Below, one piece after another: positions 17,149 to 29,174 of a stretch of 64,000 bases of DNA; the stretch's first letter is position 1; every line of letters starts with the position of its first letter. The notes under the pieces are model-generated. The model searched no databases and had not been told where the DNA came from. It saw nothing but the letters and a program-made list of their open reading frames with translations. Position numbers and translations under genes: made by a program. Where the stretch lies: the NCBI RefSeq assembly GCF_023283945.1, contig NZ_JAKIKW010000002.1, positions 1-64,000 on the forward strand. The letters run 5' to 3'. This DNA is from Shewanella gelidimarina (GTDB lineage: Bacteria > Pseudomonadota > Gammaproteobacteria > Enterobacterales > Shewanellaceae).

Positions 17149-18669
17149 ATGACAATTCATGTGAAAAACAACATTCATTGGGTCGGACAACGTGATTGGG
17201 AAGTGCAAGACTTCCATGGTACTGAATATAAGATGACCAGAGGCACGAGCTATAACAGTTACCTCATCCGTGAAGAGAAGACAGTATTGATTGATACTGT
17301 TGACCACAGGTTCAGTCATCAGTTTGTGCAAAATTTAGAGATGGAAATTGATCTTAAGACTATCGATTTTATCGTGATGAACCATGCGGAAGAAGATCAT
17401 TCTGGCGCATTAACCGCATTACTAGAAAAGATCCCCGGCACGCCCATTTATTGCACTGAAGCGGCCGTTGATTCGATTGTAGGTCACTACCACCATCCAG
17501 AGTGGAACTTTAAAATTGTTAAAACCGGTGATAGCGTAGATATCGGTAATGGTAAGAAACTTATCTTCATTGAAGCACCTATGCTGCATTGGCCTGACAG
17601 TATGATGACTTACATGACCGAGGACGCGGTGTTGTTTAGTAACGATGCCTTTGGCCAGCATTACTGCGACGAGCATCTATTTAACGATGAAGTAGACCAG
17701 AATGAGCTTAAGGAGCAGTGTCTTCGCTATTACGCAAATATCTTAACCCCATTTAGCAGCCTGGTGACGGCTAAGATCCACGAAGTATTAAGCTTCAATG
17801 TACCTGTGGATATGATTGCCACTTCTCACGGTATCGTTTGGCGTGACAACCCTACGCAGATCATTCATCAATACCTTGAGTGGGCTGACAGTTATCAAGA
17901 AGATAAGATCACCATTTTCTACGATTCAATGTCGAACAACACCCGCATGATGGCTGATGCCATTGCTCAAGGTATCCATGATGTGGATCCTGGCGTGGCG
18001 GTAAAAGTCTTTAATGTGTCAAAGCATGATAAGAACGAAATTTTATCGCATACCTTCCGCTCAAAGGGCTTATTGGTAGGCTCATCGACAATGAACAATG
18101 TGATGATGCCAAAAATTGCTGGCATGCTTGAAGAGATCACCGGCTTAAGATTTAAAGGTAAAAAAGCCGCGGCGTTTGGCAGTTATGGTTGGAGCGGCGG
18201 TGCGGTCGACCGTATTCATACTCGCTTAATGGACGCAGGTTTCGAAACGGCCCTTAGCTTGAAAACTAAGTGGCGTCCAGATGGGAATGCGATGCGCGAA
18301 TGCCGTGAACATGGCCGTCAAATTGCTAAGCAGTGGGCGTTACATCCACTGGCCGATGCGCCTGCTATAAATCAATTCGCTAAGGCTATTGCTAAATCTG
18401 ACGCTGTGGATGAGAAAACTGAAGCTAAGCCTGTAGCCAGCTTGTCTGAGCAACCACAGCAAGCAGCGGTTGCCAATAACAATGATGCTGAGCATGATTC
18501 TGATTGCCAGTGCATGATTTGTACCGTGTGTAATTGGGTTTACGATCCGGCAATCGGTGAGCCAAACCAAGAAATTGAACCCGGTACTCCTTGGTCTGAT
18601 GTTCCTGAGTACTTCCTCTGCCCTGAGTGTAACTTGGGAAAAGACGTGTTTATTGCACACAAGGTTTAG
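17149..18669 (+). CDS. norV: Anaerobic nitric oxide reductase flavorubredoxin NorV
   Basis: A 506-residue flavodiiron protein with a C-terminal rubredoxin domain; it reduces NO to N2O in the cytoplasm without oxygen. The diiron site is complete: H79, E81, D83 in NHAEEDHSG, plus H (MLHWPDS), D (SNDAFGQ) and H (ATSHGIVW). A flavodoxin domain follows (residues 254-400, with [15 protein letters not shown]). After a variable Ala/Glu-rich linker, the rubredoxin (about 455-505) has CTVC and CPEC iron ligands. AGGGTG precedes the ATG. It is in an operon with norW, 23 bases downstream. E. coli NorV is 479 residues; the linker accounts for the difference. Confidence 0.95.
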   Translation: MTIHVKNNIHWVGQRDWEVQDFHGTEYKMTRGTSYNSYLIREEKTVLIDTVDHRFSHQFVQNLEMEIDLKTIDFIVMNHAEEDHSGALTALLEKIPGTPIYCTEAAVDSIVGHYHHPEWNFKIVKTGDSVDIGNGKKLIFIEAPMLHWPDSMMTYMTEDAVLFSNDAFGQHYCDEHLFNDEVDQNELKEQCLRYYANILTPFSSLVTAKIHEVLSFNVPVDMIATSHGIVWRDNPTQIIHQYLEWADSYQEDKITIFYDSMSNNTRMMADAIAQGIHDVDPGVAVKVFNVSKHDKNEILSHTFRSKGLLVGSSTMNNVMMPKIAGMLEEITGLRFKGKKAAAFGSYGWSGGAVDRIHTRLMDAGFETALSLKTKWRPDGNAMRECREHGRQIAKQWALHPLADAPAINQFAKAIAKSDAVDEKTEAKPVASLSEQPQQAAVANNNDAEHDSDCQCMICTVCNWVYDPAIGEPNQEIEPGTPWSDVPEYFLCPECNLGKDVFIAHKV

Positions 18670-18692
18670 TCGACGTATTTGAGGAAGCAGTA

Positions 18693-19853
18693 ATGACAGC
18701 ACCGATTGTAATCATTGGTAGTGGTTTCGCCGCCTATCAGTTAATAAAGAACATACGCAGGCAAGATGTTAGTTTGCCTATTCAGGTTTTTACTGCTGAT
18801 GAAGGTGATGAATACAACAAGCCTGATTTAAGCCATGTATTTTCCAAGCAGCAAGATGCAAATGCATTAATCACCTTGTCTGCTGCTGATTTTGCTGCGC
18901 AGTATCAGGTTGAATTATTTGCCAACACACGGGTGGAACAGGTTGATACTAAAGCGCAATCACTCTCTGCTAATGGACAGAGTTATCAATATTCGAAGTT
19001 AGTCTTTGCAACAGGCGCAACAGCCTTTGTGCCGCCAATAAAAGGCGATGCAGCAGTCGATATTATCACTCTAAACAGTTTATCTGAGTATCGAGCTTCA
19101 CAGCAAAAGCTAACCACTGCTAATCGTATATTGATAATGGGCGGCGGCTTAATTGGCACTGAACTGGCTATGGATCTGCAAACGAGCGGAAAAAAGGTGA
19201 TTGTTGTTGAACCTAATAGTCGATTGCTAGCCAATGTAGCACCAGACTTTGTCGCATTGAAGCTTGAACAACCTCTGCGTGATGGTGGAATGACACTTGA
19301 GCTTAACGATTACGTGATAACAATAGAGCAAATTAACGCACAAGCTGAAGAGGGCAAGCAGGCTATGCTGGTGACCACTAAAGCGGGTAAAGTCTTTACT
19401 GTCGATTGCGTTATCTCAGCAGCGGGTTTACGTCCAAATACCAACTTAGCACAACAGGCTGATATTAAGGTTAATCGCGGTATTGTGGTGGATGAAAAGC
19501 TACAAGCATCTGCCAACAATGTTTACGCCCTTGGTGATTGCGCCGAGATTAACGGCAAGGTCATGGCTTATTTACAGCCTATTATTTTGAGTGCCAATGC
19601 GCTTGCTAAGCAGTTACTTGGTCAAGCATCACAACTGACGTTCCCGGCGATGATGGTGAAAGTGAAAACACCGTCATATCCGATCCAAGTCGGCGGCAGG
19701 TTTAATACAGATTCATCATGGAAAGTGGGCTTTGATAAACAAGGCGTGACGGCAGAAGCATATGATGATCAAAATAATATGACCGGGTTTGTCGTGACCA
19801 ATGAAAATGCCAAACAGGCCTTTTCACTGCTAAGAAAAGTATCCGTTTCTTAA
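18693..19853 (+). CDS. norW: NorW, NADH:flavorubredoxin reductase
   Basis: A 386-residue FAD/NAD oxidoreductase passing electrons from NADH to the NorV rubredoxin domain. N-terminal FAD motif is [18 protein letters not shown]; the NAD motif is [18 protein letters not shown]; the second FAD contact is [12 protein letters not shown]. Length equals the family's usual 377-390. AGGAAG lies 8 bases before the ATG. Second gene of the norVW operon, ended by the terminator at 19921-19949. Confidence 0.94.
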   Translation: MTAPIVIIGSGFAAYQLIKNIRRQDVSLPIQVFTADEGDEYNKPDLSHVFSKQQDANALITLSAADFAAQYQVELFANTRVEQVDTKAQSLSANGQSYQYSKLVFATGATAFVPPIKGDAAVDIITLNSLSEYRASQQKLTTANRILIMGGGLIGTELAMDLQTSGKKVIVVEPNSRLLANVAPDFVALKLEQPLRDGGMTLELNDYVITIEQINAQAEEGKQAMLVTTKAGKVFTVDCVISAAGLRPNTNLAQQADIKVNRGIVVDEKLQASANNVYALGDCAEINGKVMAYLQPIILSANALAKQLLGQASQLTFPAMMVKVKTPSYPIQVGGRFNTDSSWKVGFDKQGVTAEAYDDQNNMTGFVVTNENAKQAFSLLRKVSVS

Positions 19854-19920
19854 TCAAATAGGATAGATACTTATCCTACGCTAGCTCATGCTCAAGCGTG
19901 TCAATTTGGCTATCCAGATC

Positions 19921-19949
19921 AAAAAACGAACCGTCAGGTTCGTTTTTTT
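19921..19949 (+). terminator. Rho-independent terminator after norW
   Basis: AAAAACGAACC GTCA GGTTCGTTTTT, an 11-bp stem with A and T tracts on the two sides, so probably bidirectional. The same hairpin recurs at 27786-27814. Confidence 0.92.
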
Positions 19950-19970
19950 CGGAGAATAACATTAAACCTT

Positions 19971-20159
19971 CTAATCTGATTTTTTCATCTGTAGATGATT
20001 CAAATATCCCTCTCTATCCAACTTTTCTCTAATCTCTTTGACCATATCATTATCAACTGTTGCATCCTTTTGTGCTCCCCAAACTTGTCTGGCAAAGTTA
20101 ACGAGCTCCGCCACTTGCTGATCTGATACTTGTGCATTGAAAGATGACATCGACACCAC
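19971..20159 (-). pseudogene. Truncated cytochrome c gene, C-terminal remnant
   Basis: 62 codons, MVSMSSFNAQVSDQQVAELV onward, copy the C-terminus of the cytochrome c gene at 27836 with about five substitutions (such as T for K and D for N). No heme motif (CxxCH) and no start context remain, so it is a dead fragment carried by the duplication, not a gene. Its frame is still intact, which suggests a recent event. Confidence 0.9.
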
Positions 20160-20681
20160 GCCTCTGGCTTCGATTTTTGTATTCTAGGCAGGGGCTTTGT
20201 ACTTATTGCTAACATTGCTATTTTAGAACGCTTCGGTTGCTGAAAACTCATGGCATTGCTAATGATGACATTTAGCAGCATTACTCTACTAAAGCCCAAT
20301 GGTGACTATAAAGCTCTGGGCTAGCTTGTATTAATAGCAGGATTCACTAGTGCTGTTTTTTTGATTTGTAAATTGATGCGAACTTGATGGTTATTTGGTG
20401 TTTGATTGTGGTTTATTTGTGTAAAATAAGTAGTATAAGACAAGGGCTGGATGGTGCTTGCATAGACCAGGGATAGAGAGCGCTATAGAGGGGATCTTAT
20501 GTTACTCCATTGGAAGGGGCATCATAAGATCGATAAAGCTTGTTTTCAGATGTATTGGCATCAATATCAATGACAAGTGGCTATATTATTTAATCTAAAG
20601 CCGATGTTTTATTGGGGTGCTGAGTGTTGATATCATGCTATTTGACGGTACTGCTTTGCTTCATAATTAGGGAAAGAATTC

Positions 20682-23600
20682 ATGTTGCTCCTTGCTTTTA
20701 ATTCGCGACAAAAAGCTAAGTCACTTCTGCGTTTATGCAGCTTCAGCTTATTCATTATTATCGCAGTCATCTTCATCAATCCTATTTATGCCAGTAAATA
20801 TTCAGCAGCAGAGCAAGAGTTAACGGCTACACAAGTAAACAATATTACAGCCGAACTAAAATATTTCGATGAAATTCTTACGTCATCTGTATTGAGTTAC
20901 GCATTTTCTGGTGATGGTAAATGGTTAAATCGTTACCACGAGTATGAGCCACAACTGACTGATCTAATCAATACTCTTTTAAATCGTAAAACCCCTCAAG
21001 ATGGTGCTTTGATCGCTAAACTGGACAGTATAAACCAACGCTTGATTAAGCTAGAACAGAATACTATTTCCGCAGTACAAAATGGCAATCGACAGCAGGC
21101 TGTTGACCTGATTAACGGTGAGGATTATCACCGCCTTAAAAGCGAGTATTTAGCACTGGTATTTGAGTTAGCATCGAAAATTGAGCAAAGAGTCACTGCT
21201 AATGTCGCAGATCTCGACAAGGTTCAACAGACGCAATTGAGCAGCGAAGAAAAGCTGTGGATAGCTGACAACAAAGTGGTTATTGGAATTGATAATTGGC
21301 CGCCGATTTTGTTCATGCAAGAAGATGGCACCATCGGTGGATTAGCTGGGGCGATAGTTAATAAGATTGTTAACAGCACAGGTTTACAAATAGAGATTGT
21401 GGAGGGGGATTGGAACAGTAATCTTGAGGCCTTTAAGCAAGGCAAGATTGATCTCATACCCGACGCCTATCAGCAACAAGAGCGCCAAGCATATGGAGAT
21501 TACACTTCAGCGTTCTTTCTGGTCAGAGAGTTATTTCATGTCAAAAGTAACAATAGTAATTTCAGCAGTAACCAAATGCTCGCTAACGCGACCGTGGCAG
21601 TGCCTATAGGTTATACCTCAGTTAATAAGTTACGCAGTCTTTACCCCAATATTACTATCGTTGAAACGACAGGAATGGATGATTCCATCGAGCGTGTTCT
21701 GTCTGGTCAAGTCGATGCCTTACTCGATTCCGAATTGGCGATAGAGTATGCCATGAGCCAACGAGGTGGCGTTGAACAGTTAAAGGTCATCAATGAGGAT
21801 GTGTTTCCACCAACCTCAGTTCATTTCTACAGTAATAAGCAACATCCGCTATTGCACTCAATTTTGCAAAAAGGTCTCAATTCGCTGAATTTAAGAGATT
21901 TGATGCTAACCAAAAGTGATTGGCTAACATCGCAAGCGACAACCGCTGAGCCGGAACCTCCAAAAATGATGGCGTCAATATTGACGATTGTATTGGTGGT
22001 GGCGATTTTATTAGTTTTGGCGACATTTGCCAGCTCACATATTTTGAAAGCCAGTGATACCGAATTAGCCAACAAATTTGGTTCAAGCAGTTTTAAAAGA
22101 GCGATCTTCATTGGATTAACCACTTTGTCAGTGGTCCTTTTAGTGATGATTGTTTTACTGACGCGTTATGTAGAGCAAAAAAATCTTACTGACGTTAAAT
22201 ACAGCTTACAAACCTTGCTGAGTTCAACCCACCAAAGGTTGTTCTTCTGGGTTGATTATGAGTCAAACAATTTAGCGCTATGGGGCAAAAACAAAGAGTT
22301 AGTCGGGCTAGTGGAGCAGCTATTAGTGATCCCAAGGGATAAACGTTCGCTTACTGAAGCAGCTGTTCAATCCCAAATTCGTGAATTTTTTAGTGAGCGT
22401 GAAAGTGAATTTGGCAATATCGGTTTTTTTATTATTGCCCCAGACAAAATAAGCTTAGCGTCAATGCGTAATTCGAATATTGGTGACATCAATATTATTC
22501 AACGTTCTCGCCCTGAACTTCTGGAGCAGGTTTTAGCGGGGGGGAGTGTGTTTGTTCCACCCATTCAGTCAGATCTATTTTTAACTAAAGAGAGTGATGA
22601 CAGTATTGGGCGTAGGGCGCCGACCATGTTCTTTGCCGCGCCAGTAATGAATAGTGACAACCAAGTGATTGCCATTCTAACTAAAAGGGTTAATTTTAAT
22701 CGAGTGTTTTCATCGATTCTTTCAGCTGGATTTATTGGTCATAGCGGTGAGACTTACGCGGTAGACAAAACGGGGTTATTGCTGTCAAACGTACGTTTTG
22801 CCAGCCAGTTACGCGACATAGGGCTCATTGAAGACAGTCAAGAAGCATCGCTAAATGTACGTATTGCCGACCCTGGGGTTAACTTAACGCACACTGAGCA
22901 GAAAGTGAGACCTCAGGCTGATTGGCCATTGACTAAAATGGCTGCTGGCGTGGCCAGTAAAAGCTCCGATTATAACCTTGAAGGTTACTCCGATTACCGC
23001 GGTGTAAAGGTTATTGGCAGTTGGTTATGGGATGAAAGCCTTGATATGGGCTTGGCTGCTGAGGTTGATGTCGAAGAGTCGTTTGCACTTATCAATATAT
23101 TTAAGTACACAGTGTGGGGGATCACGCTCATTTCATTGACGCTATTGTTAGGCTGTACTTTATTCACTTTACGGGTGGGTACCAGAGCCACTCGAGCGCT
23201 AACGCGTTCGCAGCAAAAGCTTGAAGAGCTGGTAAAAGATAGAACGGCAGCGCTGCAAGTCACAATGCAGCGCAACCGTACCATTATTGATAATGCTTCA
23301 GACGGAATTATCGTTATCAATGAACAAGGCCTTATTGAAGAGTTTAGCCCTGCAGCCGAAACCATATTTGGCTATACAAAAGACCAAGTAACACACAGTA
23401 ATATTAGCTTGTTAGTGCAGCCGCCGTTTCATACCCAGTACCTAAAAGATAAACAAACAGAAGAGAATGAGCATTGTGTTTATGAGTTAACCGGTATTCG
23501 AAAAGACGGTCAGCAGATCACTATTGAAGTCGCGATTGGTGAAGCTTTGATTGAAAATGAGCATGTTTTTACTGGCATCGTTAGAGATACCACTTTACGA

Positions 23601-26306
23601 AAAAAAATTGAAAGGGATCTACACAATGCTAAGTTAAAAGCTGAAGAAGCGACACGTTCATTAGCTGAACAAATTAAGTTACAACAGTTGCTGATTGATG
23701 CTGTGCCTATCCCGTTATTTTATAAAGATGCACAAGCTCGATTTCAAGGTGTTAATAAAGCCTATGAAGAAACATTTAATGTTGAATCGGAAGATCTGGT
23801 CGGTTTAAAAGTGACGGACTTAAGCTACTTAAGTGAAGACGATCGCCGTCGATACCAAGCTGAAGATGATGAGGTGATAGCGGAACAAAAAACCATTAAG
23901 AAAGAGATGAGAATTCCTTTCGCGGATGGCAAAGTTCACGACACTCTCTATTGGGTAACCGGTTTTAATGACAGCAACGACAACCCTGGAGGTTTAGTTG
24001 GCAATTTCATTGATATTAGTAGCGAAAAGGAAAATGCCAGACAGCTTGAAATCGCAGTAAAGTCTGCTGATGAGGCAACCCGAGCCAAAAGCGATTTTCT
24101 AGCAAATATGAGTCACGAAATCCGTACTCCTATGAATGCGATTATCGGCATGAGTTATTTAACTCAACAAACTGAATTAAGCCGCAAGCAAGCCAATTAC
24201 GTCAATAAAATCCAAAGTGCAGCAGAGTCATTACTGGGCATTATCAATGATATTTTAGACTTTTCTAAGATCGAAGCCGGAAAGCTTGAACTGGAAGTTA
24301 TCCCATTTAATCTCAATGACAGTTTTGATAATTTGGTGCAAATGATTTCGCATAAGAGTCAACAAAAAGGGCTAGAGCTACTGATTGATATTGACCCTAA
24401 TCTACCCACCAACTTAGAAGGTGATCCGCTTCGATTGGGGCAAGTGTTGATTAACCTGACAAACAATGCGATGAAGTTTACTGATGAAGGCGAGATCATC
24501 GTTAAGGCTCATGTGTTAGAACGGCAAGATGAACAGGTTTTTGTCGAGTTTTCCGTTCGGGACACCGGAATTGGGATGACAGCAGAACAGCAACAACGAC
24601 TATTCCAATCTTTTAGCCAAGCTGATGCTTCAACTACCCGTAAATACGGTGGCACAGGGCTTGGTCTAACGATCAGTAAAACGCTGACAGAGTTAATGGG
24701 CGGGGAGATCTGGGTTGAAAGTGCTGAAGGACAGGGCAGTACCTTTTTCTTTACCGCTAATTTTGCTATTTCAGATCATAGAAGCCTATCGCAGCCAGCC
24801 TCATCAAAGAGCCTAATTAACTTGCCCATCCTTATTGTCGATGATAGTAAAGCCGCTCGTGAGATTTTATCCACGCTTGCAGAAAACCTCAGTCTTGTAC
24901 CTGATATAGCAGCCACTGGCTGGGAGGCGATAGAAAAACTTGAAGCCGCAGATGCACAAGGTCAACCCTATAAGCTGGTGTTAGTGGATTGGAAGATGCC
25001 ACAAATGGATGGCATTGAAGTGTGCCGCCATATTCAACAGAAGATGGCGCTTTCTATCGTACCTAAGTTAGTCATAGTCACAGCTTATGATCGTGATGAC
25101 ATGTTAAAACATGCTGCTGACGTTAGGATTGATAGTTCGATAACCAAGCCTGTGAGCGCATCGACTTTACTTGATACTGTGATGAGTGTCATGGGGAAGC
25201 AGAGCCTAGTACAACCGAAAACATCTGACGGAAAGCTCAATGTTAGTGCCGCTAAAGATATCGTCGGAGCACATGTACTCTTGGTTGAAGATAATGATAT
25301 TAACCAAGAGATCGCGATTGAATTACTTAATATGGCAGGCATAAAAGTGTCTACTGCTGGTAATGGTAAAGAAGCAGTGACAATGGTTGCTATGAATGAT
25401 TACGATGCGATATTAATGGACATTCAGATGCCGGTTATGGATGGCTATGAAGCCACTGGTGCGATACGCCAACAGCCTGATAAGCAAGCGTTACCCATTA
25501 TTGCAATGACCGCTAACGCTATGAGTGGCGATAGAGATAAATGCATTAAAGCTGGCATGAATGACCACATCCCCAAGCCGATTAACCCACAAGAAGTTTA
25601 CCGAACATTGGCTAAATGGATTGCGCCGACAGGTGAGGTGCTTAAGGTCGACTCTGCAGCCGAGCTACAGCTAAATAAAAATTGTGACACCCTAGTCTTA
25701 CCCAGCTTTGATGTCGATGCAGCCCTTGGGCGTTTATCTGGTAACGTGAAGACTTATAGAAAAATATTGGCAAAAGTCGCTGTGTCTGAAAGAGACTGTA
25801 TAGACAGACTTAATCATGCACTGGATAACAGTGACATCAGTGCTGCAATTATCGCTATTCATAACATTAAAGGGGTTGCGGGTAATATTGGTGCCGTTTT
25901 TGTGGTACCAAGTGCTCAGCAGCTTGAATTTCATCTCAATGAGCTACTGGAGGCGGCAGAGTGGCATAAAGATGCGCCATTAGAAGCGCTTATAGCTGAA
26001 GCTCAAATTCAAATTGAGAAGATGATTGCGACTATTGATCAAGCTTTAATGGGTAAGGAGTCAGTTGAGGTCGCGAGCGTCATTAGTAAGGATGAGTTTC
26101 TACAACAATGTGAACAGCTTAAACAACAAATTGAGTTTTTAGATAGCACTGCGGTAGATAATCTAGAGAGCCTGTTAAACAGCGATGAAGTCGTGGCTCA
26201 GAGCAAGCAGGGGCAGAAACTCTATGCTGCTTTATCCGAGTATGATTTTGATGAAGCTGAGAATTTGATTGACCCATTTACTGACGATGTTGCAGCGCAG
26301 CTTTAA
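20682..26306 (+). CDS. Giant double-sensor hybrid histidine kinase (SBP_bac_3, Cache, 2 PAS, HisKA, 2 REC, Hpt)
   Basis: An 1874-residue membrane kinase. An N-terminal helix (17-36) and helical region lead to a periplasmic solute-binding domain, SBP_bac_3 type (about 195-415, [20 protein letters not shown]). Two membrane helices (about 430-452, 470-492) precede a second extracytoplasmic, Cache-like domain (500-800), then another helix (805-825). Inside the cell: PAS (about 860-975), PAS (about 1000-1120), HisKA with H1145, ATPase, receivers with D1436 ([11 protein letters not shown]) and D1580 ([11 protein letters not shown]), and Hpt with H1727 ([11 protein letters not shown]). All phospho sites are intact. 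Next to it is an HD-GYP response regulator, its likely target. The ligand, possibly an amino acid-like solute, is unknown. Confidence 0.93.
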   Translation: MLLLAFNSRQKAKSLLRLCSFSLFIIIAVIFINPIYASKYSAAEQELTATQVNNITAELKYFDEILTSSVLSYAFSGDGKWLNRYHEYEPQLTDLINTLLNRKTPQDGALIAKLDSINQRLIKLEQNTISAVQNGNRQQAVDLINGEDYHRLKSEYLALVFELASKIEQRVTANVADLDKVQQTQLSSEEKLWIADNKVVIGIDNWPPILFMQEDGTIGGLAGAIVNKIVNSTGLQIEIVEGDWNSNLEAFKQGKIDLIPDAYQQQERQAYGDYTSAFFLVRELFHVKSNNSNFSSNQMLANATVAVPIGYTSVNKLRSLYPNITIVETTGMDDSIERVLSGQVDALLDSELAIEYAMSQRGGVEQLKVINEDVFPPTSVHFYSNKQHPLLHSILQKGLNSLNLRDLMLTKSDWLTSQATTAEPEPPKMMASILTIVLVVAILLVLATFASSHILKASDTELANKFGSSSFKRAIFIGLTTLSVVLLVMIVLLTRYVEQKNLTDVKYSLQTLLSSTHQRLFFWVDYESNNLALWGKNKELVGLVEQLLVIPRDKRSLTEAAVQSQIREFFSERESEFGNIGFFIIAPDKISLASMRNSNIGDINIIQRSRPELLEQVLAGGSVFVPPIQSDLFLTKESDDSIGRRAPTMFFAAPVMNSDNQVIAILTKRVNFNRVFSSILSAGFIGHSGETYAVDKTGLLLSNVRFASQLRDIGLIEDSQEASLNVRIADPGVNLTHTEQKVRPQADWPLTKMAAGVASKSSDYNLEGYSDYRGVKVIGSWLWDESLDMGLAAEVDVEESFALINIFKYTVWGITLISLTLLLGCTLFTLRVGTRATRALTRSQQKLEELVKDRTAALQVTMQRNRTIIDNASDGIIVINEQGLIEEFSPAAETIFGYTKDQVTHSNISLLVQPPFHTQYLKDKQTEENEHCVYELTGIRKDGQQITIEVAIGEALIENEHVFTGIVRDTTLRKKIERDLHNAKLKAEEATRSLAEQIKLQQLLIDAVPIPLFYKDAQARFQGVNKAYEETFNVESEDLVGLKVTDLSYLSEDDRRRYQAEDDEVIAEQKTIKKEMRIPFADGKVHDTLYWVTGFNDSNDNPGGLVGNFIDISSEKENARQLEIAVKSADEATRAKSDFLANMSHEIRTPMNAIIGMSYLTQQTELSRKQANYVNKIQSAAESLLGIINDILDFSKIEAGKLELEVIPFNLNDSFDNLVQMISHKSQQKGLELLIDIDPNLPTNLEGDPLRLGQVLINLTNNAMKFTDEGEIIVKAHVLERQDEQVFVEFSVRDTGIGMTAEQQQRLFQSFSQADASTTRKYGGTGLGLTISKTLTELMGGEIWVESAEGQGSTFFFTANFAISDHRSLSQPASSKSLINLPILIVDDSKAAREILSTLAENLSLVPDIAATGWEAIEKLEAADAQGQPYKLVLVDWKMPQMDGIEVCRHIQQKMALSIVPKLVIVTAYDRDDMLKHAADVRIDSSITKPVSASTLLDTVMSVMGKQSLVQPKTSDGKLNVSAAKDIVGAHVLLVEDNDINQEIAIELLNMAGIKVSTAGNGKEAVTMVAMNDYDAILMDIQMPVMDGYEATGAIRQQPDKQALPIIAMTANAMSGDRDKCIKAGMNDHIPKPINPQEVYRTLAKWIAPTGEVLKVDSAAELQLNKNCDTLVLPSFDVDAALGRLSGNVKTYRKILAKVAVSERDCIDRLNHALDNSDISAAIIAIHNIKGVAGNIGAVFVVPSAQQLEFHLNELLEAAEWHKDAPLEALIAEAQIQIEKMIATIDQALMGKESVEVASVISKDEFLQQCEQLKQQIEFLDSTAVDNLESLLNSDEVVAQSKQGQKLYAALSEYDFDEAENLIDPFTDDVAAQL

Positions 26307-26567
26307 AATATTACGTTGAAAGCATGGCGGGTTTGATAAAATTCAAATAAAAAAGCCTATTGAAAGCTCTGAATGAGTTGTATTGGCTAGGCGGGTTGAG
26401 GCTCCAGCTGAATCGTTTGTAAAAACTGGCGCTAGAGGTGGTAGCAGATACTTTTAGTGTGATGAGTCAATGGCGGACGAAGCCAAGAGTTATGCATTGT
26501 ACTTATTAGTCAGTAACAGTTAGTCGCTATCTGCCTGAAGTTAAATAATAAAAAAGGAATTTATGAA

Positions 26568-27659
26568 ATGCTTGGTGATAAGAAAGCAACCATCCTCACC
26601 GTCGATGACACATCAACCAATATTGAAGTGGTAAAAGGGGTATTGTCTGAGGATTACCTCATTCAAGCAGCACTAAGCGGCAAAATGGCGTTAAAGATAA
26701 TAGAGAAGCGCAAGCCGGATCTTATCTTGCTTGATGTAATGATGCCTGAGATGGATGGCTATGAAGTTTGCCAAATTCTTAAGTCCCAAGCATCGACCAA
26801 AGATATTCCTATTATTTTTATAACGGCAAAAGCGCAAGAAGAAGATGAGACCAAAGGTTTAGCGATGGGAGCTGTTGATTACATTACTAAGCCTATTAGC
26901 CCAGCGATTTTGAAGGTGCGCGTTAAGAATCACTTATTACTAAAAGCTTCTCGTGATCTGATGGAACGTCAAAATGAAATATTAGAAGAGCGGGTGATTG
27001 AGCGCACAAAACAGCTCGGTGAAATCCAAGATGTTGCCATGGTTGCCATGGGGGCGTTAGCGGAGTCTCGGGATCCTGAAACGGGCAATCATATTCGTCG
27101 CACCCAGCATTACGTCAGAGCACTTGCTCAAGCATTAGCATCAAAAGAGCAATATCGCGCGCTACTAACACCTGAAAATATTACCGCACTCTATAAATCC
27201 GCTCCGTTGCATGACATTGGTAAAGTCGGTATCGCTGACAGCATTTTACTCAAACCCGGTAAGCTTACCGACGAAGAGTTCGAGATTATGAAAATGCACA
27301 CAGTCTACGGCCGAGATGCCTTAGTTGCGGCCGAAAAGCATATGGATGTGGCAGACAATTTCTTAGAGTTTGCCAAAGAGATTGCATACTATCATCAAGA
27401 GAAGTGGGATGGCTCAGGATACCCAGAGGGCCTTATCGGAGAGGCCATTCCTGTCTCCGCACGGTTGATGGCGATAGCGGATGTCTATGATGCATTAATT
27501 AGTAAACGAGTTTATAAACCGGCATTTTCACATGAGAAGGCGGTGAGCATTATTATTGAAGGGCGTGGTAGCCACTTTGACCCCATCATGGTTGATGGTT
27601 TCATTGAAGTGACCGATGAGTTTAATCGTATCGCCAAACAATTCTTAGATGAAGAGTAA
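26568..27659 (+). CDS. Response regulator with HD-GYP c-di-GMP phosphodiesterase (RpfG-like)
   Basis: A 363-residue protein. The receiver (residues 8-125) has TVDDT and the phospho-Asp in LILLDVMMPEMDG. A helical linker leads to an HD-GYP domain (about 150-350) with HDIGKVGI and HHEKWDGSGYPEGL, so metal-binding and GYP residues are present and hydrolysis of cyclic di-GMP is likely. AAGGAA precedes the ATG. It follows the hybrid kinase by 261 bases on the same strand, and both lie within the duplicated borders at 19850 and 28032, so a dedicated kinase-to-phosphodiesterase relay is inferred. Confidence 0.92.
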   Translation: MLGDKKATILTVDDTSTNIEVVKGVLSEDYLIQAALSGKMALKIIEKRKPDLILLDVMMPEMDGYEVCQILKSQASTKDIPIIFITAKAQEEDETKGLAMGAVDYITKPISPAILKVRVKNHLLLKASRDLMERQNEILEERVIERTKQLGEIQDVAMVAMGALAESRDPETGNHIRRTQHYVRALAQALASKEQYRALLTPENITALYKSAPLHDIGKVGIADSILLKPGKLTDEEFEIMKMHTVYGRDALVAAEKHMDVADNFLEFAKEIAYYHQEKWDGSGYPEGLIGEAIPVSARLMAIADVYDALISKRVYKPAFSHEKAVSIIIEGRGSHFDPIMVDGFIEVTDEFNRIAKQFLDEE

Positions 27660-27720
27660 TGCCGTCGACACACTGAATCAGATTAGTTAGCACTGCTTAA
27701 TGCAGGTGCTTTTGTCTTGT

Positions 27721-28032
27721 TTAATCAAATAGGATAGATATTTATCCTATGCAAGCTCAAGCGTGTCTATTTTGCTAGCTAGATTAAAAAACGAACCGTC
27801 AGGTTCGTTTTTTTCGGGGAATAAGGTTAAGCCTTCTAATCTGATTTTTTCATCTGTAGATGGTTTAAATAACCCTCTTTGTCCAACTTTTCTCTAATCT
27901 CTTTGACCATATCATTATTAACTTTTGCATCCTTTTGTGCTCCCCAGACTTGTCTGGCAAAGTTAACGAGCTCCGCCACTTGCTGATCTGATACTTGTGC
28001 ATTGAAAGATGACATCGATACCACGCCTCTGG
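27721..28032 (+). repeat. Right copy of the ~315-bp direct duplication
   Basis: Matches 19850-20167 in direct orientation, beginning at TTAATCAAATAGGATAGATA and ending inside the cytochrome c gene at CACGCCTCTGG. This is the copy in which the cytochrome gene is whole, so it is the ancestral right border. Confidence 0.92.
27786..27814 (-). terminator. Terminator of the molybdenum hydroxylase operon
   Basis: AAAAACGAACC GTCA GGTTCGTTTTT, the same hairpin as after norW. In this place it ends the leftward cytochrome c operon and may also end the rightward HD-GYP transcript. Confidence 0.88.
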
Positions 28033-29167
28033 TTTGGCTTTGACGTTTACTGGGTAAGCCTCGCAGAATCACGGCGATAGAGTTGTACGGCGATTGGGCG
28101 GTAAAGGCACTATTTTGATGTAAGGCCACAACGGCTTCGGGTTTTCCTAAGCCATCTAATCCATGACAGCCGGCGCAATAATCAACATAGGTTTGATAGC
28201 CAGAAAGTGTTTTATCTTCTTGGCTTAAATACACCCGCTCAATCGGTTGCAGATCGCTTGAGCCTGTCACTTCTGCAATCGAAACCTGATCTTTATCCAG
28301 TAAATAGCCGGAAATAGCAGCCAAGTCCTCATTCGGCATGTGGCTCAAACTATGGTTAACGACCAAATACATATTCTCGTAGGTTGAGCCCTTTCTTGAT
28401 TCGCCCATCTTTAGCAGATCAACCAGATCTTTAGCGTTCCAGCCCTGTGATTTCAGCTCTTTGGCGGTAATATCACCCGCCTGCCATCCTTCCAAAAACT
28501 CACCTTGCAGCGCTTTATCAGGTTGCATCGCAAATAATAAATTTCTGGGGGTGTGGCATTCGCCGCAGTGTCCCGCAGCCTCAACAAAATACTTACCTTT
28601 GTTCCACTGCTCACTGCGGTTTGTATCATTGATAAAGTCAGAGTCATCAAAAAAGAGTTGGTTCCAACCGCCTAAGAAGAAGCGAATATTGGCCGGGAAG
28701 ATAAGGTCATTAGCACTATTAGGTTCAGCAATCGGTTTAATGGACTGAAAATAAGCCCAAAGTGCATCAAGATCTTCATCATTTAATTTTCGGTACGAAG
28801 TGAATGGCATTGCAGGGTATAAGTTGCCGACCTTACTTGAGTAACCCCATTTTACAGCCCGATAAAAATCTTCACGCTGGTAAAGCCCAATGCCGTATTG
28901 TTTATCAGGGGTAATATTGGTTGAATAGATCATTCCGAATGGTGAATCAAACGCCACGCCTCCCGCAAATGGCGCGCCACTGGGGCCTGTATGGCAAGCA
29001 ACACAATCACTTTCAATGGCGACTTGTCGACCTCGTTCAACGATTATGTCTACGGTCTCACTTTGATGAGCTGCGCTTGCCACATTGGCTAATTTACCGC
29101 TACCAAAGTAAATAAAAATGACCGCGGCTAGACCTAAAGCCAAACCGATAATAATGAGCTTTTTCAT
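27836..29167 (-). CDS. Triheme cytochrome c subunit of a molybdenum hydroxylase
   Basis: A 443-residue membrane-anchored cytochrome with three CxxCH heme motifs: CVACH near residue 55, CGECH near 200 and CAGCH near 330. An N-terminal helix (LIIIGLALGLAAVIFIYFG) holds it at the inner membrane. This is the AdhB/GcdC-like layout of electron-accepting subunits. I start at the ATG at 29167 because the upstream frame begins only with TTG. It is the last gene of the operon, 7 bases after the iron-sulfur subunit, and would carry electrons from substrate oxidation to the respiratory chain. Its C-terminus is duplicated at 19971-20159. Confidence 0.9.
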   Translation of the reverse strand: MKKLIIIGLALGLAAVIFIYFGSGKLANVASAAHQSETVDIIVERGRQVAIESDCVACHTGPSGAPFAGGVAFDSPFGMIYSTNITPDKQYGIGLYQREDFYRAVKWGYSSKVGNLYPAMPFTSYRKLNDEDLDALWAYFQSIKPIAEPNSANDLIFPANIRFFLGGWNQLFFDDSDFINDTNRSEQWNKGKYFVEAAGHCGECHTPRNLLFAMQPDKALQGEFLEGWQAGDITAKELKSQGWNAKDLVDLLKMGESRKGSTYENMYLVVNHSLSHMPNEDLAAISGYLLDKDQVSIAEVTGSSDLQPIERVYLSQEDKTLSGYQTYVDYCAGCHGLDGLGKPEAVVALHQNSAFTAQSPYNSIAVILRGLPSKRQSQTRGVVSMSSFNAQVSDQQVAELVNFARQVWGAQKDAKVNNDMVKEIREKLDKEGYLNHLQMKKSD

Positions 29168-29174
29168 AACATCC

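Larger units (their letters stand above)
19850..20167 (+). repeat. Left copy of a ~315-bp direct duplication
   Basis: This stretch runs from the norW stop codon, through a terminator, into the last 60 codons of a cytochrome c gene. It matches 27721-28032, in the same orientation, with only scattered differences by eye. The duplicates flank 7.5 kb holding the hybrid kinase and HD-GYP genes. Similarity stops abruptly at CACGCCTCTGG (copy 1 continues CTTCG, copy 2 TTTGG). Confidence 0.92.

Noticed and set aside
19971..20159. Intact small gene for a 62-residue protein
   Set aside because: It is a copy of the end of the cytochrome c gene at 27836 without heme motifs; a duplication fragment.
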